Source of the DNA: Paludibacteraceae bacterium
Lineage (GTDB): Bacteria > Bacteroidota > Bacteroidia > Bacteroidales > Paludibacteraceae
Length of the DNA: 5,719 nucleotides
Reading direction: 5' to 3'
Assembly (NCBI GenBank): GCA_018055865.1
Contig: JAGPGR010000134.1
Coordinates: 1-5,719 of the forward strand
Under the pieces are notes generated by a model. The model saw only the letters and a list, made by a program, of their open reading frames with translations. It did no database searches and was not told the DNA's origin. Shown here in pieces: positions 1 through 5,719 of the stretch. Position 1 is the first letter of the stretch. Each line of letters opens with the position of its first letter. A program made the position numbers and the translations under genes.

Positions 1-228
1 AGTTTGTTTCAATCCATCCATGTAGATTTGCATGGAGTCTCTGGCAGCTATGTAAACTGGGTCTTCGCCTACGGTAATGGTGTCCAATGCTCCGAATGAA
101 ACAGGTTCGTACTTTGCAATGCTGCCCTTCAGGTATTTACTTACACCCTTTTCAGCCATGCTTTGCGGATTGTTGCTGCAGGAATACAATACCAGCAATC
201 CAAGTGATAAAATTAGTAATTTTTTCAT
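1..228 (-). CDS. Putative small lipoprotein, N-terminal part (C-terminus outside window)
   Basis: This is the first 76 codons of a minus-strand gene that leaves the window at its left edge. The protein starts MKKLLILSLGLLVLYSCSNN: a short basic start, a hydrophobic stretch at residues 4-15 and Cys17 after Leu-Tyr-Ser. That is a plausible signal peptidase II lipobox, although Tyr at -2 is atypical, so the product is probably lipid-anchored outside the inner membrane. The mature part contains YLKGSIAKYEPVSFGALDT (residues 32-50). This resembles a segment I recall from small secreted Bacteroidetes proteins of unknown function (YEPVxFGxLD), but I do not recognise a named family. The start at 228 is chosen because it gives a signal peptide immediately, with an A-rich leader and a good promoter at 260-290. 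No Shine-Dalgarno sequence is visible. Function is unknown. Confidence 0.8.
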   Translation of the reverse strand, partial: MKKLLILSLGLLVLYSCSNNPQSMAEKGVSKYLKGSIAKYEPVSFGALDTITVGEDPVYIAARDSMQIYMDGLKQT

Positions 229-259
229 ATCTATTTGTTTTTAGTGTTGAATAAGTATG

Positions 260-290
260 CAAACATACATTATTTTTACAAATTATCAAA
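260..290 (-). promoter_or_regulatory. Bacteroidetes-type promoter of the lipoprotein gene
   Basis: Read on the minus strand, TTTG (287-290) is followed after 19 bases by TATGTTTG (260-267). This matches the Bacteroidetes primary sigma factor pattern, TTTG at about -33 and TAnnTTTG at about -7, with standard spacing. The inferred transcription start is near 253-255, giving a leader of about 25 bases before the ATG at 228. The -33 element directly follows the T-run of the rpsA terminator. Confidence 0.75.
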
Positions 291-332
291 GAAAATAAAA
301 AAAAAGCTGTACAATTTTATTGTACAGCTTTT
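291..332 (-). terminator. Intrinsic terminator of rpsA
   Basis: A perfect 14-bp inverted repeat, AAAAGCTGTACAAT (302-315) and its complement (319-332), encloses a 3-base loop. On the minus strand the hairpin is followed by a T-rich run (291-305), as expected for rho-independent termination. It starts 32 bases downstream of the rpsA stop codon. No plus-strand gene ends here, so it most likely serves rpsA only. Confidence 0.88.
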
Positions 333-364
333 CTTTTGATTATTCGGATGAATTAAGCTTCTTT

Positions 365-2722
365 CTATTTTGCAGGTTTCTCTTTCTTTTCTGCTTTTGG
401 AGCTTTTTCTGCTTTCGCCGGAACCTCTTCATTTTCAACCACTTCAGCTACCGTTACGTCAGCTTTTACTTCTGCTTCAGCTTTTACTTCTTTTTCAACC
501 TTCACTTCAGTTTCAACCTTTACTTCAGTTTCAGCTTTTACTTCAGTTTCAACCTTCACTTCAGTTTCAGCTTTTGCAGGTTTTTCAGCTTTCACTTCTT
601 TTACTGCTTCTGCTTCTTTTTCTGTTTCAGCTTCTTTCGCAGCTTTAACTTTTTTAGCTTCTTTAGCGGCCAGCTTCACTGCAGCTTCATTTACCATTTG
701 ATCTTTCAGATCAGCCAGTTGTTGAATGTCGCCTAAGGTAGTTTTTTCTATTGCAGGAGCTGCAACTTCTTCTTTTTTAGGACGTTTGGTTGCTTTTTTA
801 GCTTCGTCTCCGCCTTCGGCCAATCTTTCTGCACGTTTAGCTTCTTCGTGAATGCGGCTGTGTGAAAGAATAATACGCTTGGCATCCTTGTTGAATTCGA
901 TTACTTTGAATTCAAGTTTTTCGTCGGCCTGAGCTTGTGAACCGTCATCTTTTACCAAATGTTTCGGGGTTACAAAACCTTCGACACCATAAGGCAGTGA
1001 AACTACAGCACCTTTGTCCATCATTTCGACTATAATTCCTTCGTGAATGGAATCAACTGCAAACAGACTTTCGAGAGCATCCCAGGGATTTTCTTCCAAT
1101 TGTTTGTGACCAAGGCTCAAACGGCGGTTGTCTTTATCGATTTCGAGCACCTGAACTTCGATGTCGGCATTAATCTGGGTAAATTCTGATGGGTGTTTGA
1201 TTTTTTTAGTCCAACTCAAATCTGAGATGTGAATCAAACCATCAACTCCTTCTTCTATTTCAACGAAAACGCCGAAGTTGGTGAAGTTGCGAACTTTAGC
1301 GTTATGCTTGCTGCCCATCGGATATCTTTCTTCGATGTTATTCCACGGATCGGATTTCAATTGCTTGATACCCAATGACATTTTGCGTTCGTCACGGTCC
1401 AGTGTCAGAATAACCGATTCAACCTCGTCGCCTACTTTCAGGAAGTCCTGAGCAGAGCGCAGGTGTTGAGACCAGCTCATTTCCGATACGTGGATCAACC
1501 CTTCTACTCCCGGAGCAATTTCGACAAATGCACCGTAATCGGCCATTACCACAACGCGGCCTTTTACTTTGTCGCCCACTTTGAGGTCGGCGCTCAGAGC
1601 ATCCCAAGGGTGTGGTGAAAGTTGCTTCAAACCAAGTGCAATACGTTTTTTCTCATCATCAAAGTCAAGGATAACGACGTTGAGTTTCTGATCAAGTGAT
1701 ACCACTTCTTCGGGATGCGAAACGCGTCCCCAGCTTAAATCTGTGATGTGAATCAATCCATCTACACCGCCAAGGTCAATGAACACACCGTAAGAGGTGA
1801 TGTTTTTAACGGTACCTTCCAGCACCTGACCTTTTTGAAGATGACTGATAATTTCTTTTTTCTGTTGTTCGATTTCTTCTTCAATAAGCGCTTTGTGCGA
1901 TACAACAACATTTTTGAATTCCTGGTTGATTTTGATAACTTTGAATTCCATGGTTTTGTTAACAAATACGTCGTAATCGCGTATCGGTTTAACATCAATC
2001 TGTGAACCCGGTAAGAATGCTTCTATTCCGAATACATCTACTATCATACCGCCTTTGGTACGGCATTTTACAAAACCTTTCACCACTTCCTGACTTTCGA
2101 GGGCTGAATTTACACGATCCCAGCTGCGGGTGGCGCGTGCTTGTTTGTGTGAAAGCAGCAACTGACCTTTTTTGTCTTCCTGGCTTTCGATGTACACTTC
2201 CACTTTGTCGCCTACTTTCAAATCAGGATTGTAGCGGAATTCGCTCATTGGCACTATGCCGTCCGATTTGAATCCTACGTTTACCACTACTTCACGTTTG
2301 TTGATAGAGATAACGGTACCTTCTGCCACTTCGTGATCTTTGATGGCATTGAGTGTTTCGTCGTACACTTTTTCTAATTCTTCATGCGATTTTCCGGAAA
2401 GTACAACCCCTTTTTCGTATGCATCCCAGTTAAAATCTTCATCAGGGCCGGCAGGTTTTTCAAATACTACTTTCTCTTTTTTAGCTTTCTTTTCGGTAGG
2501 AGCTTCTTCAATCACTTCTTCGGCAGTTTCTACGGCTTCTGCTTCGGCAGTTTCTGCTACAGTTTCTGCTGCTTCTTCAACAGTTTCCGGTTCTAAAGCT
2601 TCCGGCTCTTCGGTTTTGATTTCTTCTGCCTCAGGAGTTTCTTCAGCAGCAGTTTTTGGAGTTTCCTCAACAGCTTCGGGAGTCTGATTCACTTCTTCGG
2701 CTAATTTTTCTTTTTCTTCCAT
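365..2722 (-). CDS. rpsA: 30S ribosomal protein S1, with extended acidic N-terminus and repetitive Lys/Glu/Ala C-terminal tail
   Basis: S1 binds single-stranded mRNA on the small ribosomal subunit and helps recruit and unfold transcripts for initiation. Six S1 (OB-fold) domains are visible at about residues 131-193, 212-276, 298-366, 383-453, 470-541 and 557-622. Domains 3-5 carry typical motifs such as GVFIDLGGVDGLIHITDLSW (312-331) and GVEGLIHVSEMSW (405-417), each repeat ending in a K(R/K)(I/M)(A/S)LG-like strand. Domains 1, 2 and 6 are more divergent, as in other S1 proteins. At 785 residues it is much longer than E. coli S1 (557) and, from memory, than Bacteroides S1 (about 600). The excess lies in a Glu-rich segment (1-77) and a Lys/Glu/Ala tail (677-785) after the segment TTLGDIQQLADLKDQM (661-676), which I recall lying near the C-terminus of Bacteroides homologues. 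The stop is TAG. The start at 2722 is the first Met; there is no Shine-Dalgarno sequence, and the promoter and terminator make the gene monocistronic. Confidence 0.96.
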   Translation of the reverse strand: MEEKEKLAEEVNQTPEAVEETPKTAAEETPEAEEIKTEEPEALEPETVEEAAETVAETAEAEAVETAEEVIEEAPTEKKAKKEKVVFEKPAGPDEDFNWDAYEKGVVLSGKSHEELEKVYDETLNAIKDHEVAEGTVISINKREVVVNVGFKSDGIVPMSEFRYNPDLKVGDKVEVYIESQEDKKGQLLLSHKQARATRSWDRVNSALESQEVVKGFVKCRTKGGMIVDVFGIEAFLPGSQIDVKPIRDYDVFVNKTMEFKVIKINQEFKNVVVSHKALIEEEIEQQKKEIISHLQKGQVLEGTVKNITSYGVFIDLGGVDGLIHITDLSWGRVSHPEEVVSLDQKLNVVILDFDDEKKRIALGLKQLSPHPWDALSADLKVGDKVKGRVVVMADYGAFVEIAPGVEGLIHVSEMSWSQHLRSAQDFLKVGDEVESVILTLDRDERKMSLGIKQLKSDPWNNIEERYPMGSKHNAKVRNFTNFGVFVEIEEGVDGLIHISDLSWTKKIKHPSEFTQINADIEVQVLEIDKDNRRLSLGHKQLEENPWDALESLFAVDSIHEGIIVEMMDKGAVVSLPYGVEGFVTPKHLVKDDGSQAQADEKLEFKVIEFNKDAKRIILSHSRIHEEAKRAERLAEGGDEAKKATKRPKKEEVAAPAIEKTTLGDIQQLADLKDQMVNEAAVKLAAKEAKKVKAAKEAETEKEAEAVKEVKAEKPAKAETEVKVETEVKAETEVKVETEVKVEKEVKAEAEVKADVTVAEVVENEEVPAKAEKAPKAEKKEKPAK
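457..600 (-). repeat. In-frame 18-bp tandem repeat, about 8 copies, in the rpsA tail
   Basis: On the plus strand the unit is TTTCAACCTTCACTTCAG with C/T and A/G variants. Units at 493-510, 511-528, 529-546 and 547-564 are nearly identical; flanking units at 457-474, 475-492 and 583-600 match the TTTCAGCTTTTACTTCAG variant at about 15 of 18 bases, and 565-582 is more diverged. Because 18 is a multiple of three, the reading frame is kept. The protein shows eight hexapeptides of the form EVK(V/A)E(T/K/A) at residues 709-755, one of them diverged to PAKAET and the last one residue short. Such a repeat can change copy number by slippage or unequal recombination without breaking the gene. Confidence 0.9.
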
Positions 2723-2766
2723 TACTGAAATTTTTGTTTTTTACTAATAAATAGTAGGTTAGACAT
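2722..2766 (-). other. Possible 14-codon upstream ORF in the rpsA leader, overlapping the rpsA start
   Basis: Within the rpsA leader, an ATG at 2764-2766 opens a frame encoding MSNLLFISKKQKFQ. Its TAA stop (2722-2724) shares one base with the rpsA ATG (2720-2722), forming TAATG. This arrangement is known to permit coupled termination and reinitiation. No Shine-Dalgarno sequence precedes either start. A short open frame in an AT-rich leader can arise by chance, so translation is only a possibility. Confidence 0.3.
2742..2756 (-). promoter_or_regulatory. Small hairpin in the rpsA leader
   Basis: On the minus strand TACTA, a 5-base loop and TAGTA form a short AT-rich stem that ends about 20 bases before the rpsA start. 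E. coli S1 represses its own mRNA through leader structure, so an S1 leader is a reasonable place for control. This stem is weak and may have no function. Confidence 0.2.
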
Positions 2767-2792
2767 TATATTGATTAAAAAATTCGTGGGTG

Positions 2793-2826
2793 CAAAGGTA
2801 CAAAAGTTTAATTAAATATTCACAAC
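2793..2826 (-). promoter_or_regulatory. Bacteroidetes-type promoter of rpsA
   Basis: On the minus strand TACCTTTGC begins with a full TAnnTTTG -7 element (2793-2800), a form I associate with highly expressed housekeeping genes of this phylum. A GTTG at 2823-2826 lies 22 bases upstream and is a slightly distant -33 candidate. The inferred start near 2786-2788 gives a leader of about 65 bases. Confidence 0.7.
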
Positions 2827-2832
2827 TTCCGT

Positions 2833-2864
2833 ACTGTTTTATTCCGGATTAACCTGTATTTTTG
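2833..2864 (+). promoter_or_regulatory. Likely promoter of the CPBP protease gene
   Basis: TATTTTTG (2857-2864) fits the TAnnTTTG -7 consensus. The -33 position holds only ACTG (2833-2836, 20 bases upstream), so the promoter looks weaker than that of rpsA. The expected start near 2870 would leave a leader of only about 16 bases. The -33 regions of this and the rpsA promoter lie within about 10 bases of each other, so the two divergent genes may compete for polymerase. Confidence 0.5.
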
Positions 2865-2886
2865 CAAATATTTTAAAGGAAATATT

Positions 2887-3837
2887 ATGAAACATTTGGA
2901 ATACGCTTTCGACGGGAAAAATCAGATATGGAGATACATCGTGCTTCTGGCGCTGGTATTCATCATTTCCAATACAATTGGGTCCATTCCGCTGGCCGTC
3001 ATGATCGGAATTTCAGTTGTGAGAGATGGCGCAGCCGAAATGCCCGAAAACATCATGGATTTTTCGGCCTACGGCATCGACCAGAATGTCGGTTTTGCTG
3101 CCATAATGTTTGCTTTCATGACCGCACTGATTGGTTTTATTCTGCTGCTCAGGCCCATGCACAACCGGAATCTGAAAGGAATAATTAACGGGGGAGCCCC
3201 TATCAGGTGGAATCACCTCTTTTCGGGTTTTGTCTTGTGGGGAGCCTTTATCCTGCTCTCTTTTCTGATCACTTATCTGATGGTTCCGGGAAATATTACG
3301 CTGCAACTGGATTTAAAAAGCTTTATTCCTCTTTTCTTCATCACACTGCTGATGGTTCCGTTTCAGACCTCATTCGAAGAAATTACCTTCCGCGGATATC
3401 TGATGCAGGGTGTAGCTACCAGAACTCGAAGCAGAATATGGTCGTTGATTTCTGTGGCTGTGGCTTTCGGTCTGATGCACAGCATGAATCCCGAAGTGAA
3501 AGAACTTGGATTTTTTCTGGCAATGCCTCAGTACATAATGATGGGACTTCTGCTGGGAGTGGTAACCGTGCTCGACGACGGGATAGAAGTGGCACTGGGC
3601 ATACATGCAGCCAACAATATGGTGACAGCACTGGTTTATACCAACGAATCATCGGCATTTCAAACTCCGTCTGTTTTTTTGATGAAAGAAATGTTTCCGG
3701 TCAGCGACCTGATTCAGATTACGGTTTTTTCCATCGTTTTCGTTATAATTCTAAAAGCCCGGTATAAATGGAACTGGCATGTTTTGAAACAAAAAGTGGA
3801 ACCGGAAATAATGGTTCAAAAAACGCAGAATATTTAA
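2887..3837 (+). CDS. CPBP-family intramembrane metalloprotease (CAAX protease/bacteriocin-processing type)
   Basis: This is a 316-residue polytopic membrane protein with about eight hydrophobic segments, roughly at 17-43, 68-88, 111-133, 145-160, 185-199, 209-229, 233-250 and 272-290. It carries the CPBP (Rce1/ABI) signature in order: EEITFR at 164-169 (EExxxR), FGLMH at 194-198 (FxxxH) and HAANN at 240-244 (HxxxN). These residues form the metal-binding catalytic site within the membrane in this family, and all are present, so the enzyme is probably active. Known relatives include the Rce1 prenyl-protein protease, bacteriocin self-immunity proteins and many bacterial members of unknown substrate; the role here cannot be deduced. 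The start is preceded by AAGGA (2876-2880) six bases upstream, a Shine-Dalgarno-like sequence that is uncommon in this phylum. The gene stands alone, divergent from rpsA and convergent with the permease. Confidence 0.92.
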   Translation: MKHLEYAFDGKNQIWRYIVLLALVFIISNTIGSIPLAVMIGISVVRDGAAEMPENIMDFSAYGIDQNVGFAAIMFAFMTALIGFILLLRPMHNRNLKGIINGGAPIRWNHLFSGFVLWGAFILLSFLITYLMVPGNITLQLDLKSFIPLFFITLLMVPFQTSFEEITFRGYLMQGVATRTRSRIWSLISVAVAFGLMHSMNPEVKELGFFLAMPQYIMMGLLLGVVTVLDDGIEVALGIHAANNMVTALVYTNESSAFQTPSVFLMKEMFPVSDLIQITVFSIVFVIILKARYKWNWHVLKQKVEPEIMVQKTQNI

Positions 3838-3838
3838 G

Positions 3839-3867
3839 AGAAAAGAGCTGAATATCAGCTCTTTTCT
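3839..3867 (+). terminator. Terminator between convergent CPBP and permease genes
   Basis: A perfect 13-bp inverted repeat, AGAAAAGAGCTGA (3839-3851) and its complement (3855-3867), has a 3-base ATA loop. On the plus strand it starts right after the CPBP stop codon and is followed by the T-rich stretch GTTTTATTTTATTTT, which runs into the end of the permease gene. On the minus strand it lies 8 bases beyond the permease stop and is followed by a weaker T-containing run, so it may act in both directions. Confidence 0.85.
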
Positions 3868-3875
3868 GTTTTATT

Positions 3876-5324
3876 TTATTTTGCTTCCTGTCTTACAATG
3901 CTATGTTTCCGTCCATACGTGAAGTAGATGACAAAACCAATTACCATCCAGCCGATAAGACGCAGCCACGTGTCTTTGGGCAACGCGGCCATTTGAGCCA
4001 GACAGATTAAAGCACCCAGAATAGGCACAAATGGTACCCACGGAGTTCGGAACGTACGCGGTGCATCCGGCTCTTTGTGACGCAGAATAATCAAACCGAC
4101 ACTAACAATGACAAATGCCAGCAAAGTGCCTATTGAAACCAATTCACCAAGAAGCCCGATGGGGAATAATCCGGCAAAGAAAGCCGCAAAACAGCCTGTA
4201 ACGATGCTGGTGATATACGGTGTTTTGAATTTCGGATGTGTTTTGGAAAAACTTTTCCACAGCAAACCATCGTGAGCCATGGAGTAAAATATACGCGATT
4301 GTCCGAGCAGAAGAACCATGACCACGGAACTTAATCCGGCAATTGCACCAATTTTGACGATGGGTCTTAACCAAAGCAGCCCGGAACCGGCAGCATCAAT
4401 GGCTACAGCAATCGGAGCAGGAACGTTTAATTCGGTATAATTGACGATTCCGGTCATGACCAAACTGACAGCCACATACAACAAAGTACATATAGCCAGC
4501 GAAATTAAAATGCCTTTGGGCATATCACGCTGCGGATTGATGGCTTCCTGAGCGGTTGTGGATACGGCATCAAAACCGATATAAGCAAAAAACACGACTG
4601 CCGCACCTGTCAGAACTCCCGTAAGCCCGAATTCGGAGAATTTTCCGGTATTTTCCGGTATAAAAGGAGTCCAGTTATCTACATTGATATACGAAATTCC
4701 GAAACCAATGAACAACAAAATGACAGTGACTTTAATTATTACTATGAAGTTGTTGAATCGAGCCGATTCCTTAATGCCAATAACAAGCAAAGTAGTCATC
4801 AGAGCTATGATAAACATGGCCGGAAAGTTAATAATTGCACCCGTTTGATGCCATCCGTTGATATCATAAGCAAAAGGACTCTGACAAATTTGAGGCGGAA
4901 GATGCCACCCGATATCGTTCAGAAAACTGACCACATAACCCGACCATCCAACGGCCACTGTGGCCGATCCGAACAGGTATTCGAGAATTAAATCCCATCC
5001 GATAATCCAGGCTATGAATTCGCCCATAGTAGCGTAGCCATAGGTATAAGCACTACCGGATACCGGAAGCATGGATGCAAATTCCGCATAACACAAACCC
5101 GCTAACAAACATCCCAAAGCGGATACCAGAAAGGATACAGATACAGCCGGACCGGCATGAAGAGCAGCAGCAGTACCAGTAAGCACAAATATACCGGCTC
5201 CGATAATACACCCTATTCCCAGTAAAATAATGTTGGTAACGTTGAGATGTTTTTTCAAACTGTTCTCCTGTGCCTGAGCTTGTATATTAGCCAGACTTTT
5301 TCGTAAATATAGATCTTTAAACAT
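3876..5324 (-). CDS. Amino acid permease, APC superfamily, cationic amino acid transporter (CAT) type
   Basis: This is a 482-residue integral membrane transporter with about 12 hydrophobic segments, full length for the family. The first segment carries the APC signature GIGCIIGAGIFVLTG (36-50), whose glycine-rich unwound helix binds the amino acid backbone. The sixth has FFAYIGFDAVSTTAQE (245-260), followed by NPQRDMPKGI (263-272), typical of CAT/YfnA-like carriers. Other family features are E115 in LILEYLFGS, SRIFYSMAHDGLL (343-355) and the C-terminal PRTFRTPWVPFVPILG (422-437). The likely role is proton-coupled uptake of an amino acid across the inner membrane; the substrate cannot be read from the sequence and need not be cationic. 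The start at 5324 places about 30 cytoplasmic residues before helix 1, as in relatives, and the next Met is within the core. The stop is TAA. The gene is monocistronic, convergent with the CPBP gene and divergent from the PPK2 gene. Confidence 0.94.
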   Translation of the reverse strand: MFKDLYLRKSLANIQAQAQENSLKKHLNVTNIILLGIGCIIGAGIFVLTGTAAALHAGPAVSVSFLVSALGCLLAGLCYAEFASMLPVSGSAYTYGYATMGEFIAWIIGWDLILEYLFGSATVAVGWSGYVVSFLNDIGWHLPPQICQSPFAYDINGWHQTGAIINFPAMFIIALMTTLLVIGIKESARFNNFIVIIKVTVILLFIGFGISYINVDNWTPFIPENTGKFSEFGLTGVLTGAAVVFFAYIGFDAVSTTAQEAINPQRDMPKGILISLAICTLLYVAVSLVMTGIVNYTELNVPAPIAVAIDAAGSGLLWLRPIVKIGAIAGLSSVVMVLLLGQSRIFYSMAHDGLLWKSFSKTHPKFKTPYITSIVTGCFAAFFAGLFPIGLLGELVSIGTLLAFVIVSVGLIILRHKEPDAPRTFRTPWVPFVPILGALICLAQMAALPKDTWLRLIGWMVIGFVIYFTYGRKHSIVRQEAK

Positions 5325-5383
5325 AAGCTGATGAATCGGCGGAAATGAGAAGATTTAATCTGTTTTTTGAGAAATAAACTGCA

Positions 5384-5391
5384 CAAAAATA
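5384..5391 (-). promoter_or_regulatory. Probable -7 element of the permease promoter
   Basis: TATTTTTG on the minus strand fits TAnnTTTG. No good TTTG is present 19-22 bases upstream (candidates are AGTG or TTAG around 5411-5416), so the promoter may be weak or activator-dependent. The inferred leader is about 53 bases. Confidence 0.45.
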
Positions 5392-5404
5392 ATGAAATAA
5401 ATAA

Positions 5405-5436
5405 TTTATTCACTAAAAATTGTAATTTTTATTCAC
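5405..5436. repeat. 9-bp direct repeat flanking an AT-rich palindrome, possible operator
   Basis: TTTATTCAC occurs at 5405-5413 and again at 5428-5436, 23 bases apart. Between them lies the inverted repeat AAAAATTGTAATTTTT (5415-5430; 7-bp arms, 2-base centre). The group overlaps the expected -33 region of the permease promoter and lies about 125 bases upstream of the PPK2 start. It could be a regulator binding site, but AT-rich intergenic DNA often contains such patterns by chance. Confidence 0.3.
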
Positions 5437-5558
5437 GCCGGCAGGGGAATATTTTCGAAATAGAATCTATCGAATTGCAGTGCAAAAAGAAAACAGTTTA
5501 AACTATTTGATTTCAGAGTTGTTAAAATACAAGAACACTCATCTTAAACACTATAATC

Positions 5559-5719
5559 ATGAAACTGGATTTTGATAAATTCATTGTAAAACCCGGAAGC
5601 AAAGTGAACCTGAAAGACTACGATACAGGCTTCACTGCCGGACTGAAGAAAAAAAACGGGGTAAAAGAGTTGCAAAACAACATCGAAGAGCTGGCCGCAC
5701 TGCAGGAAAAATTCTGGGC
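5559..5719 (+). CDS. ppk2: PPK2-family polyphosphate kinase, N-terminal part (runs off the right edge)
   Basis: Fifty-three codons are visible, starting MKLDFDKFIVKPGSKVNLKD. The pattern KPGSKVNLKDYDTGFTAGL (11-29), followed by ELQNNIEELAALQEKFW (37-53), matches the conserved N-terminus of PPK2-type polyphosphate:nucleotide phosphotransferases. In those, a K(V/L)xLxDYD segment precedes a helix with NxxxLxxLQ and then the P-loop kinase core. The Walker A and B motifs would lie beyond the window, so activity and subclass (nucleoside monophosphate, diphosphate or both as acceptor) cannot be judged. Such enzymes transfer phosphate between polyphosphate and nucleotides in the cytoplasm. The start follows an A-rich leader without a Shine-Dalgarno sequence. 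I see no fully convincing promoter; CTATTTG at 5513-5519 is a partial -7 match. The gene is divergent from the permease. Confidence 0.85.
   Translation, partial: MKLDFDKFIVKPGSKVNLKDYDTGFTAGLKKKNGVKELQNNIEELAALQEKFW

Noticed and set aside
457..600. Repeat array considered as a CRISPR
   Set aside because: Units are 18 bp and contiguous without spacers, and they lie in frame within rpsA.
320..736. Plus-strand open frame rich in Phe and Ser opposite the rpsA tail (also a Leu/Gln-rich frame at 370-648)
   Set aside because: It is the antisense shadow of the Lys/Glu/Ala codons of rpsA; the low-complexity composition mirrors the tail, and no promoter or family similarity is seen.
2340..2687. Plus-strand Ser/Ala/Val-rich open frame opposite the rpsA N-terminus
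   Set aside because: It is the antisense shadow of Glu/Ala/Thr codons, with no initiation signals and no recognisable domain.
3207..3767. 186-codon plus-strand frame inside the CPBP gene
   Set aside because: It overlaps the well-supported CPBP gene in another frame, and its translation lacks hydrophobic segments or motifs.
4144..4374. Minus-strand 76-codon frame within the permease gene
   Set aside because: It is an alternative frame of a clearly conserved transporter, with no start signal or family match.
5351..5361. AGATTTAATCT palindrome in the permease leader
   Set aside because: It has five-base AT-rich arms, too short to distinguish from chance.
3876..5719. Functional link between the permease and ppk2
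   Set aside because: They are only divergent neighbours; no shared pathway or conserved linkage can be shown from this sequence.

Overview
The window looks like an ordinary chromosomal segment from a member of the Bacteroidota (Bacteroidetes). Two things point there. Promoters match the phylum's TTTG / TAnnTTTG pattern (for example TATGTTTG at 260-267 and TACCTTTG at 2793-2800, minus strand). The ribosomal protein S1 has the Bacteroidetes-type sequence, and most starts are preceded by A-rich leaders without a clear Shine-Dalgarno sequence. I cannot assign a genus.

Layout from left to right: (1) 1-228, minus, the N-terminal 76 residues of a small putative lipoprotein that runs off the left edge, with a well-formed promoter at 260-290. 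(2) 302-332, a perfect hairpin terminator that ends the next gene. (3) 365-2722, minus, a 785-residue ribosomal protein S1 (rpsA) with six S1 domains, a long glutamate-rich N-terminal extension and a Lys/Glu/Ala C-terminal tail built on an 18-bp in-frame tandem repeat. Its promoter is at 2793-2826, and its leader carries a possible 14-codon upstream ORF whose stop overlaps the rpsA start (TAATG). (4) 2887-3837, plus, a CPBP-family (CAAX protease/bacteriocin-processing type) intramembrane metalloprotease, divergent from rpsA. (5) 3839-3867, a hairpin terminator between convergent genes. (6) 3876-5324, minus, a complete amino acid permease of the APC superfamily, cationic amino acid transporter type. 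(7) 5559-5719, plus, the first 53 codons of a PPK2-family polyphosphate kinase that runs off the right edge, divergent from the permease.

Every gene appears to be its own transcription unit; nothing suggests a shared operon or pathway. Translation (S1), membrane proteolysis (CPBP), amino acid uptake (permease) and polyphosphate/nucleotide metabolism (PPK2) are neighbours without an obvious functional link. No RNA genes, mobile elements, CRISPR arrays or phage genes were seen, and no intergenic gap exceeds about 235 bases.

I found no convincing new system. The most interesting points are the extended and repetitive termini of S1, the possible coupled upstream ORF in its leader, and a 9-bp direct repeat flanking a palindrome in the permease/PPK2 divergent region.
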